DNA of 26,995 nt, from assembly GCA_964369445.1 (NCBI GenBank), contig CAYJFU010000029.1, positions 1 through 26,995 on the forward strand. The letters run 5' to 3'. Under the pieces are notes generated by a model. The model did not search any database. It saw nothing but the letters and a program-made list of their open reading frames with translations, and was not told where the DNA came from. Shown piece after piece: positions 1 to 7,716 of this stretch (its first letter is position 1; the number at the start of each line of letters is the position of its first letter). The position numbers and the translations under genes were made by a program. The DNA comes from CAYJBH01 sp964369445 (GTDB lineage Bacteria; Bacillota; Clostridia; Oscillospirales; Ruminococcaceae).

Positions 1-288
1 CTCGTGGACTTTGACATCGTGTACGGGCAACGCAACGACGTCGATGGCTACGCCGCCGCACTCAGTCGATTTGATGCGTTTTTGCCGTCCGTTTTGCAAC
101 GTCTCACCGCAGATGACCTGCTTATCATAACTGCAGACCACGGCTGTGACCCCGGCACCCCCTCCACCGACCACTCGCGCGAGTGCGTGCCGGTACTGAT
201 TTACGGCAGACAACCACACAATTTGGGCACAATACAGGGCTTCACCTTTGTTGCAGACACAATTCGACAACATTTACCGGGGCGTTGA
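1..288 (+). CDS. deoB: Phosphopentomutase, C-terminal fragment (5' end outside window)
   Basis: This is the last 95 codons of a phosphopentomutase, which interconverts (deoxy)ribose 1-phosphate and 5-phosphate in nucleoside salvage in the cytoplasm. The frame is open from base 1 and ends at TGA 286-288. Seen in the sequence: the family's VDFD..YG.RNDVDGYA segment near the start, and the metal-binding stretch ITADHGCDPGTPSTDHSRE, whose Asp and His residues belong to the alkaline-phosphatase-superfamily dimetal site. The C terminus ends normally just after VPVLIYG. The upstream catalytic Thr/Ser region lies outside the window. A glycosyltransferase gene starts 43 bp downstream on the same strand, so co-transcription is possible. 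Identification is firm because this motif set is diagnostic for DeoB. Confidence 0.93.
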   Translation, partial: LVDFDIVYGQRNDVDGYAAALSRFDAFLPSVLQRLTADDLLIITADHGCDPGTPSTDHSRECVPVLIYGRQPHNLGTIQGFTFVADTIRQHLPGR

Positions 289-331
289 AAATCAAAGGGT
301 TTCGACACCCCACTATTTTAAAGGTTTTAAC

Positions 332-2104
332 ATGGCACAGAAATTGAAGCGTTACTCGGCACTTACAAAGCTGTTTTTCTCGTCGCTCTCACAGGAGGGA
401 CCGAGGGAGACATTTAAAAAGTTGTCACGATTTACCGCGCGGCGCACGCGGCGCAAGAAAGGCTACCTTCTCCCGACGGAGCAGGAGCTTATATTTCAGC
501 GTGACAGCGTCAACATGGGCAAGATAAGCCTTGTCATTGTATTGTACAACACACCGCAGATCTACCTAGAGCAGCTTTTTGACAGCCTGCTTTTGCAAAG
601 CTACCGCTTTTTTGAACTGTGTGTAGCGGATGCTTCCGACGCTCAGCATGCATATGTTGAGCCGTACATAAAGTCGCTGTCCGATGCGCGCATACGTTAC
701 ACGCGTGTTGAAAACGCCGGCATAAGCGCAAACACCAACGCCGCCGCAAAGCTTGCCACCGGCGATTATCTGGCGTTTTGTGACCATGATGACATGTTGC
801 CGGAAAACGCGTTTTTTGAACTGGTAACAGCCTTTGACGAGACGGGTGCAGACTACATCTACACCGACGAGGCACTGTTTGACAAGGACTACAAACTGCC
901 AACCGCTATACACTACAAACCCGACCTTTCGCCACACTATCTGCTTTCCTGTAACTACATCTGCCACCTCAGCGCCGTCAAGCGCTCGCTATTTATCGAG
1001 CTGGACGGTCTGCGCTCGGAGTTTGACGGCAGTCAGGACCACGACTTTATACTGCGGGTTATGGACAGCAAGGCGAAGATACACCACCTGCCCAAAGTGC
1101 TTTACTACTGGCGCGTGCACAGCGATTCCACCGCCGGCGGTGTCGAGGCAAAACCCTATGTAGAGCAGGCGGCCATCGGTGCAATTGAAAAACACCTGGA
1201 GCGCCATGCCCTAAAAATGAAGGTGGACAAAGGGCTTTTCCCCTCCACCTACCGCATCATCCCCACCGCGATTTACGACAAGGTCAGCATCGTTATACCG
1301 ACCAGCGACCATGCGCAAGATTTACAGCGGTGCGTACTCTCGATAATCGAAAAAACCACCTACCGCAACTACGAAATCATCATAGTCGACAACAACTCCA
1401 CTCAGCCTCAGACTTTTGAGCTGTACGACGAGCTTAAACGCAACTCACGCAAAATACAGGTAGTCACCTACGAAGACAAGTTCAACTTTTCCGCCATCTG
1501 CAACTTTGGCGCAAGTTTTGCCACCGGCAAGCACATACTACTGTTAAACAACGACGTTGAGGTCATAACCCCGGAATGGTTATTTGATATGCTCACCTTC
1601 TCCACCCTCGGCGACGTCGGGGCAGTCGGGGCAAAACTGCTCTACCCCGATAACCGCATACAGCACGCCGGTGTAGTAACCGGACTTGGTGGCTATGCCG
1701 GACACAGCCACAAATACTACGCACGCGACAAGGGGGGATATATGTTTCGCCTTGGCTGTGTCAACAACTTTTCCGCAGTCACCGGCGCGTGTCTTATGGT
1801 GAAGACACGGCTTTACAATCAAGTGGGCGGCTTGGACGAAAAGTTTGCCGTCGCCTTTAACGATGTGGATTTTTGTCTGCGTTTGCGCAAACTCAACTAT
1901 TACAACGTCTACACACCCTATGCCGAGCTTTACCACCACGAAAGTCTCAGCCGCGGTTCTGACAAAAAGGGCGACAAACTGGAACGTTTTACCACTGAGC
2001 AACAACTGCTATACGAGCGCTACGGTGAGGACTTAAAGCGCGACCCCTTTTACAACATACATCTGACGCTGGACAGCGAAGATTTTGCAATAGGGTACTA
2101 CTAA
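332..2104 (+). CDS. Two-domain family 2 glycosyltransferase
   Basis: A 590-residue protein with two tandem GT-A/GT2 domains, probably adding two sugars to a cell-surface polysaccharide at the cytoplasmic face. Domain 1 spans about residues 64-310 (SLVIVLYN start, nucleotide/metal motif DHDD at 151-154). Domain 2 spans about 318-560 (VSIVIPT start, LLLNNDVE with the metal Asp at 408, then GAVGAKLLYPD, a rhamnosyltransferase-like pattern). The basic N terminus has no signal peptide and no membrane segment is evident. The start ATG at 332 has AAAGG 7 nt upstream. An in-frame TTG at 248 would overlap deoB and lacks support. cysK follows after 35 bp, so deoB, this gene and cysK may be one operon. 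The sugar donor and acceptor cannot be told from sequence, and no other polysaccharide genes lie nearby. Family assignment is sure; the exact role is not. Confidence 0.88.
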   Translation: MAQKLKRYSALTKLFFSSLSQEGPRETFKKLSRFTARRTRRKKGYLLPTEQELIFQRDSVNMGKISLVIVLYNTPQIYLEQLFDSLLLQSYRFFELCVADASDAQHAYVEPYIKSLSDARIRYTRVENAGISANTNAAAKLATGDYLAFCDHDDMLPENAFFELVTAFDETGADYIYTDEALFDKDYKLPTAIHYKPDLSPHYLLSCNYICHLSAVKRSLFIELDGLRSEFDGSQDHDFILRVMDSKAKIHHLPKVLYYWRVHSDSTAGGVEAKPYVEQAAIGAIEKHLERHALKMKVDKGLFPSTYRIIPTAIYDKVSIVIPTSDHAQDLQRCVLSIIEKTTYRNYEIIIVDNNSTQPQTFELYDELKRNSRKIQVVTYEDKFNFSAICNFGASFATGKHILLLNNDVEVITPEWLFDMLTFSTLGDVGAVGAKLLYPDNRIQHAGVVTGLGGYAGHSHKYYARDKGGYMFRLGCVNNFSAVTGACLMVKTRLYNQVGGLDEKFAVAFNDVDFCLRLRKLNYYNVYTPYAELYHHESLSRGSDKKGDKLERFTTEQQLLYERYGEDLKRDPFYNIHLTLDSEDFAIGYY

Positions 2105-2139
2105 TATGGAACATGTAAAAAATAGTACGGAGGAATAAT

Positions 2140-3054
2140 ATGGTACACGGGAATATTTTAGAGGCGATAGGAAACACGCCACTGGTGCGCATTAATAGGT
2201 TAGCACCCTACAAACACGTTAAAATTTATGCAAAACTTGAGGGCTTTAACCCGACAGGTAGTATTAAGGATCGCATTGCCTACGTTATGCTGACCGAGGC
2301 GGAAAAATCCGGCGATTTAAAGCCGGGCATGACCATTATCGAGGCGACAAGCGGCAATACAGGCATAGCCATAGCTATGATAGGCCGTGTGCTGGGTTAC
2401 CCTGTACAGATTGTAATGAGCGAGGCGGTATCAATAGAGCGTCGGCAGATGATGGCAGCTTTTGGCGCACAGATAACACTGACACCGGCATCTGAAGGCA
2501 CCGACGGCGCGATAAAATACGTTCGCGACAAGCTTAAAAAAGACAGTACCGGTTACTTTTGTTGCGACCAGTTTTCCAACAAATACAACAAGCTTGCACA
2601 TTACAAGACAACGGCAAGCGAAATTTACCGCCAGACAGCCGGTGAGATCACACATCTTGTATCATCGCTCGGCACATCCGGCACCATAATGGGCATAGGT
2701 ATGCACCTAAAGGAAAAAAATCCTGACATACAAATTATTGAAGCACAGCCGGTCAAAGGGCACTATATACAGGGGTTAAAAAACATGCAGGAGGCGATAG
2801 TGCCGGCGCTTTACGACCCTGACAAGATTGACCGTCATGTTATGGTGGACAGTGAGGTCGCGTTTGACTGCGCGCGCCAAATTGTCGACAAAGAGGCTAT
2901 ATTTGTCGGAATGAGCAGTGGTGCGGCAATGTACGCCGCCACCGTGGTAGCACAGGAGCTGGAGCAAAAAGGTCAAAGTGCAACAATGGTGGTAATCTTC
3001 CCCGACAGAGGAGAGAAGTACTTGAGCACCAAGCTGTTTAACGCACAGGGGTAA
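2140..3054 (+). CDS. cysK: Cysteine synthase (O-acetylserine sulfhydrylase)
   Basis: A 304-residue PLP enzyme of the fold-type II family that makes cysteine from O-acetylserine and sulfide in the cytoplasm. Visible landmarks in order: GNTPLVR at 11-17; NPTGSIKDR with the PLP-binding Lys at 43; the substrate loop EATSGNTG; the phosphate-binding glycine loop GTSGTIMG; and the C-terminal PDRGEKYLST block. The length is normal. GGAGG at 2129-2133 lies 6 nt before the ATG. The start is 35 bp after the glycosyltransferase with no terminator between, suggesting read-through. A strong palindrome follows the stop codon. No serine acetyltransferase gene (cysE) is in the window. CysK rather than CysM is inferred from the overall motif pattern; CysM cannot be fully excluded. 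Confidence 0.93.
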   Translation: MVHGNILEAIGNTPLVRINRLAPYKHVKIYAKLEGFNPTGSIKDRIAYVMLTEAEKSGDLKPGMTIIEATSGNTGIAIAMIGRVLGYPVQIVMSEAVSIERRQMMAAFGAQITLTPASEGTDGAIKYVRDKLKKDSTGYFCCDQFSNKYNKLAHYKTTASEIYRQTAGEITHLVSSLGTSGTIMGIGMHLKEKNPDIQIIEAQPVKGHYIQGLKNMQEAIVPALYDPDKIDRHVMVDSEVAFDCARQIVDKEAIFVGMSSGAAMYAATVVAQELEQKGQSATMVVIFPDRGEKYLSTKLFNAQG

Positions 3055-3085
3055 TCTCGATATTACGAAGTTGAGAAAACATTTC

Positions 3086-3126
3086 CGTCTATCACTCCCC
3101 TGCCGACGGCGAGGGAGTGATAGACG
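3086..3126. terminator. Palindromic hairpin between convergent cysK and crp-family gene
   Basis: A perfect 14-bp inverted repeat (3086-3099 and 3113-3126) encloses a 13-nt loop that itself can form GCC/GGC pairs. It lies between the cysK stop (3054) and the stop of the convergent Crp-family gene (3187), so it probably terminates transcription both ways. No classical T-run follows on either strand, which lowers confidence. Its inner bases GGCGAGGGAGTGA (3108-3120) resemble the core of the repeat at 6340-6501. Confidence 0.55.
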
Positions 3127-3186
3127 TAAAACTTGCTCAAAACCTGCTTATTGAAACTAGTGTTAACGCTATCTTAGTTGTTGGCA

Positions 3187-3876
3187 TTAGTTTGCAGGCT
3201 TACCTACTATAGCAATAAGCCCGTCGCGGTTTCGTAGTTGTACGCCGCCGCGGCGCAGGCGCACTAGCCCCTCGCGCTCAAAGTATTTAAGCATACGCGA
3301 GACCACCTCTCGCGCACTTCCTATGTAGCGCGCTATCTGTTCGTGTGTCATTATAATATTATCGGTGCCGGCCCTGTCCGTCTCGCTGAGCAAAAACGTG
3401 ACAAGCCGTTTGTCAAACGACATAAACATTATCTGCTGTATGGCAAACACCACATCGGAAAAGCGTTGTACCGCCGAGGACAGCGAGTAGTTTTCCGCGT
3501 GTAAATTCTGTTGTACAACGCGTGAAAATGCAAACGGACTTATGCGTAACAGTTTACTGTCCTTTTGTACGTCTATCTGAACATCAAACGAGACGTGATG
3601 TAGCACGCAGGAGGCTGTCAGCACGCACACCTCACCCGCGTCCATTCGGAAAAGCGTAATTTCGCGTCCGTCCTCCGACATTAAAAACGCACGGAGTTCA
3701 CCGCTTTTTACGATAAGAACCCCGACGCACTCGTCTTGACAGTTCATTATCGTCTGACCTTTTTTTATGCTTAAAAGTTCGGTGTTTTGAGTTAAAAGCT
3801 CTTGCTGTTCATCGGTAAGCTTGTCCCAAAATATCAGTTGGCTTACCAATAAATCTTTATCTGCACCTGTCACCAT
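3187..3876 (-). CDS. Crp/Fnr-family transcriptional regulator
   Basis: A 229-residue DNA-binding regulator. Residues about 20-115 form a cyclic-nucleotide-binding-like beta-roll (VKSGELRAFLMSEDGREITLFRMDAGE). Residues about 150-225 form a winged helix-turn-helix, with recognition helix SAREVVSRMLKYFE, close to the Crp/Fnr SRExVxRxLxxLE pattern. Four cysteines in the sensory half (46, 50, 84, 90; the last two in CVLTASC) could bind a metal cluster or react with an oxidant, but the N-terminal cysteine row of classical Fnr is absent. GAGGG lies 4 nt before ATG 3876. A near-consensus promoter lies just upstream (3906-3934). The gene is divergent from the ung leader, so regulation of that side is possible. 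Effector and regulon are unknown. Confidence 0.88.
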   Translation of the reverse strand: MVTGADKDLLVSQLIFWDKLTDEQQELLTQNTELLSIKKGQTIMNCQDECVGVLIVKSGELRAFLMSEDGREITLFRMDAGEVCVLTASCVLHHVSFDVQIDVQKDSKLLRISPFAFSRVVQQNLHAENYSLSSAVQRFSDVVFAIQQIMFMSFDKRLVTFLLSETDRAGTDNIIMTHEQIARYIGSAREVVSRMLKYFEREGLVRLRRGGVQLRNRDGLIAIVGKPAN

Positions 3877-3905
3877 GACGCCCTCGCATATGTTTATATG
3901 TTCTA

Positions 3906-3934
3906 ATTATAGTAGAAAAAGTCACTTTTATCAA
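3906..3934 (-). promoter_or_regulatory. Promoter of the Crp/Fnr-family gene
   Basis: On the - strand, -35 TTGATA (3929-3934), a 17-nt spacer and -10 TATAAT (3906-3911) give an almost perfect sigma-A promoter. The predicted start point near 3899 leaves a short leader of about 23 nt before the regulator ATG. Confidence 0.7.
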
Positions 3935-3982
3935 TATCTCTGAGACAATTGCATATAATAATTTTCCGGATAGTAACAAAAG

Positions 3983-4011
3983 TTGATAATTAAAGCTATG
4001 TGACTTAAAAT
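3983..4011 (+). promoter_or_regulatory. Promoter of the ung leader / small ORF
   Basis: On the + strand, -35 TTGATA (3983-3988), a 17-nt spacer and -10 TAAAAT (4006-4011). Transcription would begin near 4018 and cover the small cysteine-rich ORF at 4063 and then ung at 4197, giving ung a leader of about 180 nt. It is divergent from the Crp-family promoter. Confidence 0.55.
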
Positions 4012-4062
4012 CGACACTGCATTTACGTGTAGCATTTTCACCTATTTGGGTGGAGGACACGC

Positions 4063-4149
4063 ATGTTGCACACTGTTCATTTATGCTCTTTCGGATGCTG
4101 TTTATGCCTTGTGAATTGCACTGAAATGAGTGCAGATAGGTATAATTGA
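4063..4149 (+). CDS. Possible 28-residue cysteine-rich peptide in the ung leader
   Basis: An ATG at 4063 is preceded by GGAGG (4052-4056) with ideal 6-nt spacing and by a plausible promoter at 3983-4011. The frame has 28 codons and ends in TGA 4147-4149, 47 bp before the ung start. The peptide has five cysteines (8, 12, 13, 15, 19), two early histidines (3, 6) and a hydrophobic middle. No family is recognised. It could be a leader peptide whose cysteine codons sense translation, a small metal- or redox-active peptide, or a chance ORF. Support is the ribosome binding site plus promoter only; no homology could be tested. Confidence 0.35.
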   Translation: MLHTVHLCSFGCCLCLVNCTEMSADRYN

Positions 4150-4196
4150 AATGCTGTATTTATAATAAGTTACTACATACCAGGCTCGGAGGTTTA

Positions 4197-4871
4197 ATGA
4201 TTTCATTTGGAAATGATTGGGATGCCCTTTTAGCAGAGGAGTTTACAAAGGACTACTACCTCGCGCTACGTGCTTTTTTGGCGCAACAATACCGCGATTG
4301 CACCGTTTATCCTGATATGTACGACATATATAACGCACTGAAACTGACCGCCTATCGCGATGTGAAGGTTGTAATTCTGGGGCAAGACCCCTATCACGGT
4401 GCCGGTCAAGCACACGGACTTGCGTTTTCCGTAATTGACGCCGCCACACCGCCGTCGTTGCAAAACATCTACAAGGAGTTGCAATCAGATGTGGGCATAT
4501 CTCCACCGACACACGGCAACCTTACAGGGTGGGCACGCCAAGGGGTTTTACTATTAAACACGGTGCTGACGGTACGCGCGGCAAGTCCCGCCTCGCACAA
4601 AGGCAAGGGGTGGGAGATCTTCACCGACAGGGTCATTTCACTGCTAAACGAGCGCGAACAAGGGATCGTTTTTCTGCTTTGGGGAGCGCATGCAAAGGGC
4701 AAGGCATCGTTGGTAACGGGGTCTCAACACACCGTGCTGACCGCCGCACACCCAAGCCCACTTTCGGCGCACAGCGGTTTTTTCGGCTGTCGACACTTCT
4801 CAAAGGCGAACGCACTTCTTGCACAGCCGATAGAGTGGGGAGCACTGACTGAACTAGTTAATCAGTGCTAA
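4197..4871 (+). CDS. ung: Uracil-DNA glycosylase, family 1
   Basis: A 224-residue cytoplasmic repair enzyme that removes uracil from DNA to start base-excision repair. All family-1 motifs are present: GQDPYHG (62-68) with the water-activating Asp at 64; the LLLNTVLTVR block with the uracil-binding Asn; the FLLWGAHAKGK block; and the leucine-loop motif AHPSPLSAHSGFFG with the catalytic His at 185. The length matches the family. GGAGG at 4188-4192 lies 4 nt before ATG 4197; an in-frame TTG further upstream would add 17 residues not typical of the family and is rejected. The gene is preceded by a small cysteine-rich ORF and followed by a membrane-protein gene 132 bp away. Confidence 0.95.
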   Translation: MISFGNDWDALLAEEFTKDYYLALRAFLAQQYRDCTVYPDMYDIYNALKLTAYRDVKVVILGQDPYHGAGQAHGLAFSVIDAATPPSLQNIYKELQSDVGISPPTHGNLTGWARQGVLLLNTVLTVRAASPASHKGKGWEIFTDRVISLLNEREQGIVFLLWGAHAKGKASLVTGSQHTVLTAAHPSPLSAHSGFFGCRHFSKANALLAQPIEWGALTELVNQC

Positions 4872-4918
4872 TGGCTTAGAAAAACATACCGTTTACCCAC
4901 CGCCGGTGGAGGGTATAC

Positions 4919-4940
4919 AAAAAAGCACCCACCTGCTTTT
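4919..4940 (+). terminator. Weak hairpin downstream of ung
   Basis: AAAAGCA and TGCTTTT (within 4920-4940) form a 7-bp stem with a 6-nt loop, preceded at about 4893-4914 by a bulged GC-rich hairpin. The T-rich end of the stem could serve as a modest terminator for ung. The stem is AT-rich and no long T-run follows, so read-through into the next gene is likely. Confidence 0.3.
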
Positions 4941-5003
4941 AGTTGACTTCAGTGTGACACTCTTGTCAGAGAACACTCGGTACATAATCCTACCGGAGGT
5001 GTG

Positions 5004-6080
5004 ATGCTTTCCTTTCTGCTCGGTTTTTTAATGATACTTGTGCTTGCCTGCTGTGTTTCCATCGTCTACGATTTGAGCGCCGCACGGACATTTATGGCCT
5101 CACTGCTCGCAGTTTGTATGCTTTTGTATATATTGGCGATTTTCGGACTAACCAACATCGCCTACTACATCACTGCTATTGCAAGTGTCGCGGCACTGGT
5201 TTATTGCATTAAACATTGGCAAAAGTTTTTTGCACTGCTGAGCAGTACAACGGTAATAGTGCTTTTCGCGGCGACACTTTTGTCCGTTGCGGTTTTGCCG
5301 TGGTTGTCAAGTAACGACCCTGAAGTGGTTAACTACTGGCTTCCCGGTTTACAATATTTAAAGCAGACAAATGCCATGCCTTACGCCGCAGACATACTTC
5401 CGCAGGACATATTGCATCCGCCGCTCATTTGGTTTTTGCAGTATTTTCTGCTTTACCATGTCGATTATGTCGACGTGGGCGTTGTGTTTTGCGCCAACAA
5501 CATGCTCGCGTTTGCGTGCTTTTTGCCGATATTTGATCTCGACCGCCCAAAAGACAGGCGCGATGTGATAACTATCGCCGTCGAGATGATTCTTGTTGCA
5601 AGTTTGCTTGGCATTGACAGCGGTTACTCCACCCTGTCGCCGGGGCGGCTTTTTGCAATACTTTACGCTTACGGTCTGTTTTTAGCAATTTTCTGCAGCG
5701 TTGACAAACCCTTTGCCGTAACGGAAATATCGCTGATAATAAGCGGAGTTTGCCTTTTAAACTCCACCGGCTTTGCATTTGCGTTTTTGATATTGTTTGT
5801 TGCGCGTGTTAACACATTTTTTTCTACAAAAGGACGTGGTTTTTTCTACCGTATCTTCGGTGCGGCACGCAGACATATGATGGCAACCGTATCGCTGGCA
5901 ACGGCGACCTCGACGTTTGTAGCCGTGCTGTTTTTGGGTGGAAACACTTCTGCACGTGCCGCGGTGTCATCGGTGTTTTCCGCCCTGTTTGACTTTGTAA
6001 ACTGGACACCGTACACTGTTACGGTGCTTGCACTGTTACTGTTGCCAAGGCTGTTGAGGGGGAAGGAGCTGTCGCACTAA
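5004..6080 (+). CDS. Polytopic membrane protein, possibly GT-C-like
   Basis: A 358-residue, very hydrophobic protein with roughly eight to nine predicted membrane segments and no cleavable signal. After the third or fourth hydrophobic segment comes an outside-type loop with SSNDPEVVNYWLPGLQYLK (near residue 100) and then LHPPLIWFLQYFLLYH. An acidic residue pair next to a Tyr/Trp, followed by HPP, recalls lipid-linked-sugar (GT-C) transferases of the ArnT/PMT type. The protein is shorter than most of them and lacks a recognisable soluble C-terminal domain. GGAGG at 4995-4999 sits 4 nt before ATG 5004; the GTG at 5001 is too close to it. The gene stands alone. The function is unknown and the GT-C idea is only a resemblance. 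Confidence 0.75.
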   Translation: MLSFLLGFLMILVLACCVSIVYDLSAARTFMASLLAVCMLLYILAIFGLTNIAYYITAIASVAALVYCIKHWQKFFALLSSTTVIVLFAATLLSVAVLPWLSSNDPEVVNYWLPGLQYLKQTNAMPYAADILPQDILHPPLIWFLQYFLLYHVDYVDVGVVFCANNMLAFACFLPIFDLDRPKDRRDVITIAVEMILVASLLGIDSGYSTLSPGRLFAILYAYGLFLAIFCSVDKPFAVTEISLIISGVCLLNSTGFAFAFLILFVARVNTFFSTKGRGFFYRIFGAARRHMMATVSLATATSTFVAVLFLGGNTSARAAVSSVFSALFDFVNWTPYTVTVLALLLLPRLLRGKELSH

Positions 6081-6339
6081 AGTCAAATTGTACAATCCAA
6101 AAAACATCAGACCAATTGTTGATATTTGTATGCAGGTGCGGTAAAGCAAATACCATAATTTCTTCCATTTCATTTAATGTTAATTAACTTTATTGCACTT
6201 TTTGATGTTGTCGCATAACAGTTATTCTATAATATTTATCCATAACAGCCACTCCTTTCTAACACTGGAAAGTGCGTCTCGAAATTAGTTTTTTTAATAC
6301 TTTATTTGCGCCTTTGTGTTAATCATACGCCGTCCTTAT

Positions 6340-6501
6340 TATAGTCGTTCAACTTGAAAAACTCCACAAGATTGCCGAGCAGAAATTTCGCCTATCAAGG
6401 CGAAGGAGTGAGTAATGCTTTGTGCATTGCGATTGACGACTACGAAGATAGGTGGATTTTCTGCCGGGGAGATGTGTTGGTTTTAAAGTTGAATGACTAT
6501 A
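6340..6501. repeat. 162-bp MITE-like imperfect inverted repeat
   Basis: The two ends, about 57 bp each, are imperfect inverted copies of one another. The outer TATAGTC/GACTATA and TTCAACTT/AAGTTGAA segments match almost perfectly, as do the inner GCAGAAA...CCTATC parts. The centre holds a small AATGC/GCATT hairpin and the motif GGCGAAGGAGTGAGTAA. TA flanks both ends, as expected from a TA-targeting (IS630/mariner-like) insertion. There is no ORF inside. A non-autonomous transposable element or a structured intergenic repeat fits best. Confidence 0.6.
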
Positions 6502-6522
6502 CAATGTCGATATAATTTCTCA

Positions 6523-6563
6523 ATTAAAAACACCCTGCAACCACATACGATTACAAGGTGTTT
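6523..6563 (-). terminator. Rho-independent terminator of the rnf operon
   Basis: On the - strand, 18 nt after the rnfB stop, AAACACCTTG pairs with CAGGGTGTTT (10 bp with one mismatch) across a 16-nt loop, and the stem runs directly into TTTTT. Position, stem and T-run all agree with an intrinsic terminator ending the rnf transcript. Confidence 0.75.
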
Positions 6564-6580
6564 ATAACGAAATTTCAGCC

Positions 6581-7390
6581 TTACTCCGGCTTAGGCACTG
6601 CACTCACAATACACTTTACCGGACATTGCTCAACGCACTTGCCGCAACCGATGCACAGATCACTGTCGACGGTCGCGTTGTTGTCGTCCACTTTTATGGC
6701 CTTTGGTTCAGTTGGGCAGGCTTTTTCGCACTTTTTACAGCCGATACAACCGGCACTGCACTCCTTGCGCGTGATGTTGCCACGATTTTTGTTCATACAT
6801 AGCACAAGCGCGCTGTTATCTGCCGGTGCAAGCGCTATGACGCTTTTCGGACATACCTTTACACATGCACCACAGCCGGTACACTTGTCGGGGTCGATGG
6901 TTGCAAGACCGTTTTCGATGGTCACTGCGTCAAACTTACATGCACGCTGACAGTCGCCAAAACCCATACATCCGTATGAACAACTGCAACGTCCGCCGAA
7001 AAGCGGCGCGCACGCGGTACAGCTAGGAATACCACCGTATAAGTACTGGTCGTGCGTGTTGTCGTAGTTTCCCTGACAGCAGACAAACGCTTTTTTCTGC
7101 GCCACGTCCTCTACCTCAACACCCATTATGCGCCCAAGTTCCTCTGCGGTGGCGTTACCACCGGGCGTACATAGTGTTAGCTCCTTTGTCTTTTCGGTAC
7201 TTATTGCCTTTGCGTAATCAGAACACCCGGCAAAGCCGCACGCGCCACAGTTTGCACCGGGCAGTGCTGCGGCGAGTTCAGCCTCACGCTCATCCTGCGG
7301 AACGTGGAAAACCTCAGAACATAGCACCAGAATCGCGCCGCCGACAGCACCGACAGCCACGATGATAATAACAGGTAATACTATAGTCAT
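6581..7390 (-). CDS. rnfB: Rnf complex subunit B (iron-sulfur electron carrier)
   Basis: A 269-residue subunit that takes electrons from reduced ferredoxin in the membrane-bound Rnf complex. The N terminus is a membrane anchor (about residues 2-28). Next is the RnfB-type cluster site CGACGFAGC (Cys 48, 51, 56) with Cys 74. A linker rich in cysteine (GGRCSCSYGCMGFGDC) and repeated CxxCxxCxxxC ferredoxin motifs follow (CTGCGACVKVC, CIGCKKCEKAC, CIGCGKCVEQC). The start ATG 7390 has GGAG 7 nt upstream. It is the last rnf gene but is separated from rnfA by 326 bp, unlike the other tightly packed subunits, and may have its own promoter. An intrinsic terminator follows. Confidence 0.96.
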   Translation of the reverse strand: MTIVLPVIIIVAVGAVGGAILVLCSEVFHVPQDEREAELAAALPGANCGACGFAGCSDYAKAISTEKTKELTLCTPGGNATAEELGRIMGVEVEDVAQKKAFVCCQGNYDNTHDQYLYGGIPSCTACAPLFGGRCSCSYGCMGFGDCQRACKFDAVTIENGLATIDPDKCTGCGACVKVCPKSVIALAPADNSALVLCMNKNRGNITRKECSAGCIGCKKCEKACPTEPKAIKVDDNNATVDSDLCIGCGKCVEQCPVKCIVSAVPKPE

Positions 7391-7716
7391 TTTTTATCTC
7401 CGATTTTAATTACACGGCACTGTTAAGTTATAATGAATGAAATATCAAATTGCTCTGATGGCTAGCCTTACAATCTTGACGGATATATTGCCGTGTTTCG
7501 GTGTCAAAGACTGTTTTCCATGATGGGATCTTCTATTAAAACTTTTTTCTTAAACAACAGACAAAAGTCTTCGCTAATCTTTATCTCGTCTTTAACCGGC
7601 AAAGCAATAACACAAAAGAAAATACAAGCTAATTTCTTTTTAGCATTTCCGACCCTCTAAGAAGAGGGTAGCAGGTAAGTTAACCTATACTTTTCATGTT
7701 AAATTAACAAAGTCCG
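7391..7716. other. 326-bp spacer inside the rnf operon (rnfA-rnfB)
   Basis: An AT-rich stretch. A perfect 7-bp hairpin with a 4-nt loop (7652-7669) follows rnfA but has no T-run. On the - strand a 50-codon open frame without a start codon (7656-7507) stops at TGA 7506-7504. A second frame continues for 19 codons (7504-7448) to TGA 7447-7445. A one-base change would fuse them, which suggests, but does not prove, a decayed small gene. TTGACA on the - strand (7502-7507) is a possible -35 for rnfB, but the -10 region is poor. Confidence 0.5.

Larger units (their letters stand above)
6081..6580. other. 500-bp gene-free spacer between membrane gene and rnfB
   Basis: No credible gene is seen. The left half (6081-6339) is AT-rich. 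On the - strand it has an AAAGGAG site (plus bases 6252-6258) before ATG 6243, but that frame closes after six codons. The right half holds a 162-bp inverted repeat (6340-6501) and the rnf terminator (6523-6563), each listed separately. Confidence 0.8.

Noticed and set aside
248..331. Upstream TTG start for the glycosyltransferase
   Set aside because: It overlaps deoB by about 40 bases, has no ribosome binding site, and ATG 332 has AAAGG at good spacing.
3877..4062. Crp or Fnr operator palindrome between the divergent promoters
   Set aside because: TGTGA and TTGAT half-sites occur, but no matching second half lies at the proper spacing.
6191..6258. Small - strand gene with AAAGGAG site at ATG 6243
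   Set aside because: The frame closes after six codons.
6558..6950. 130-codon + strand open frame opposite rnfB
   Set aside because: Its His/Thr/Pro-rich content is the mirror of ferredoxin cysteine motifs; rnfB is certain.
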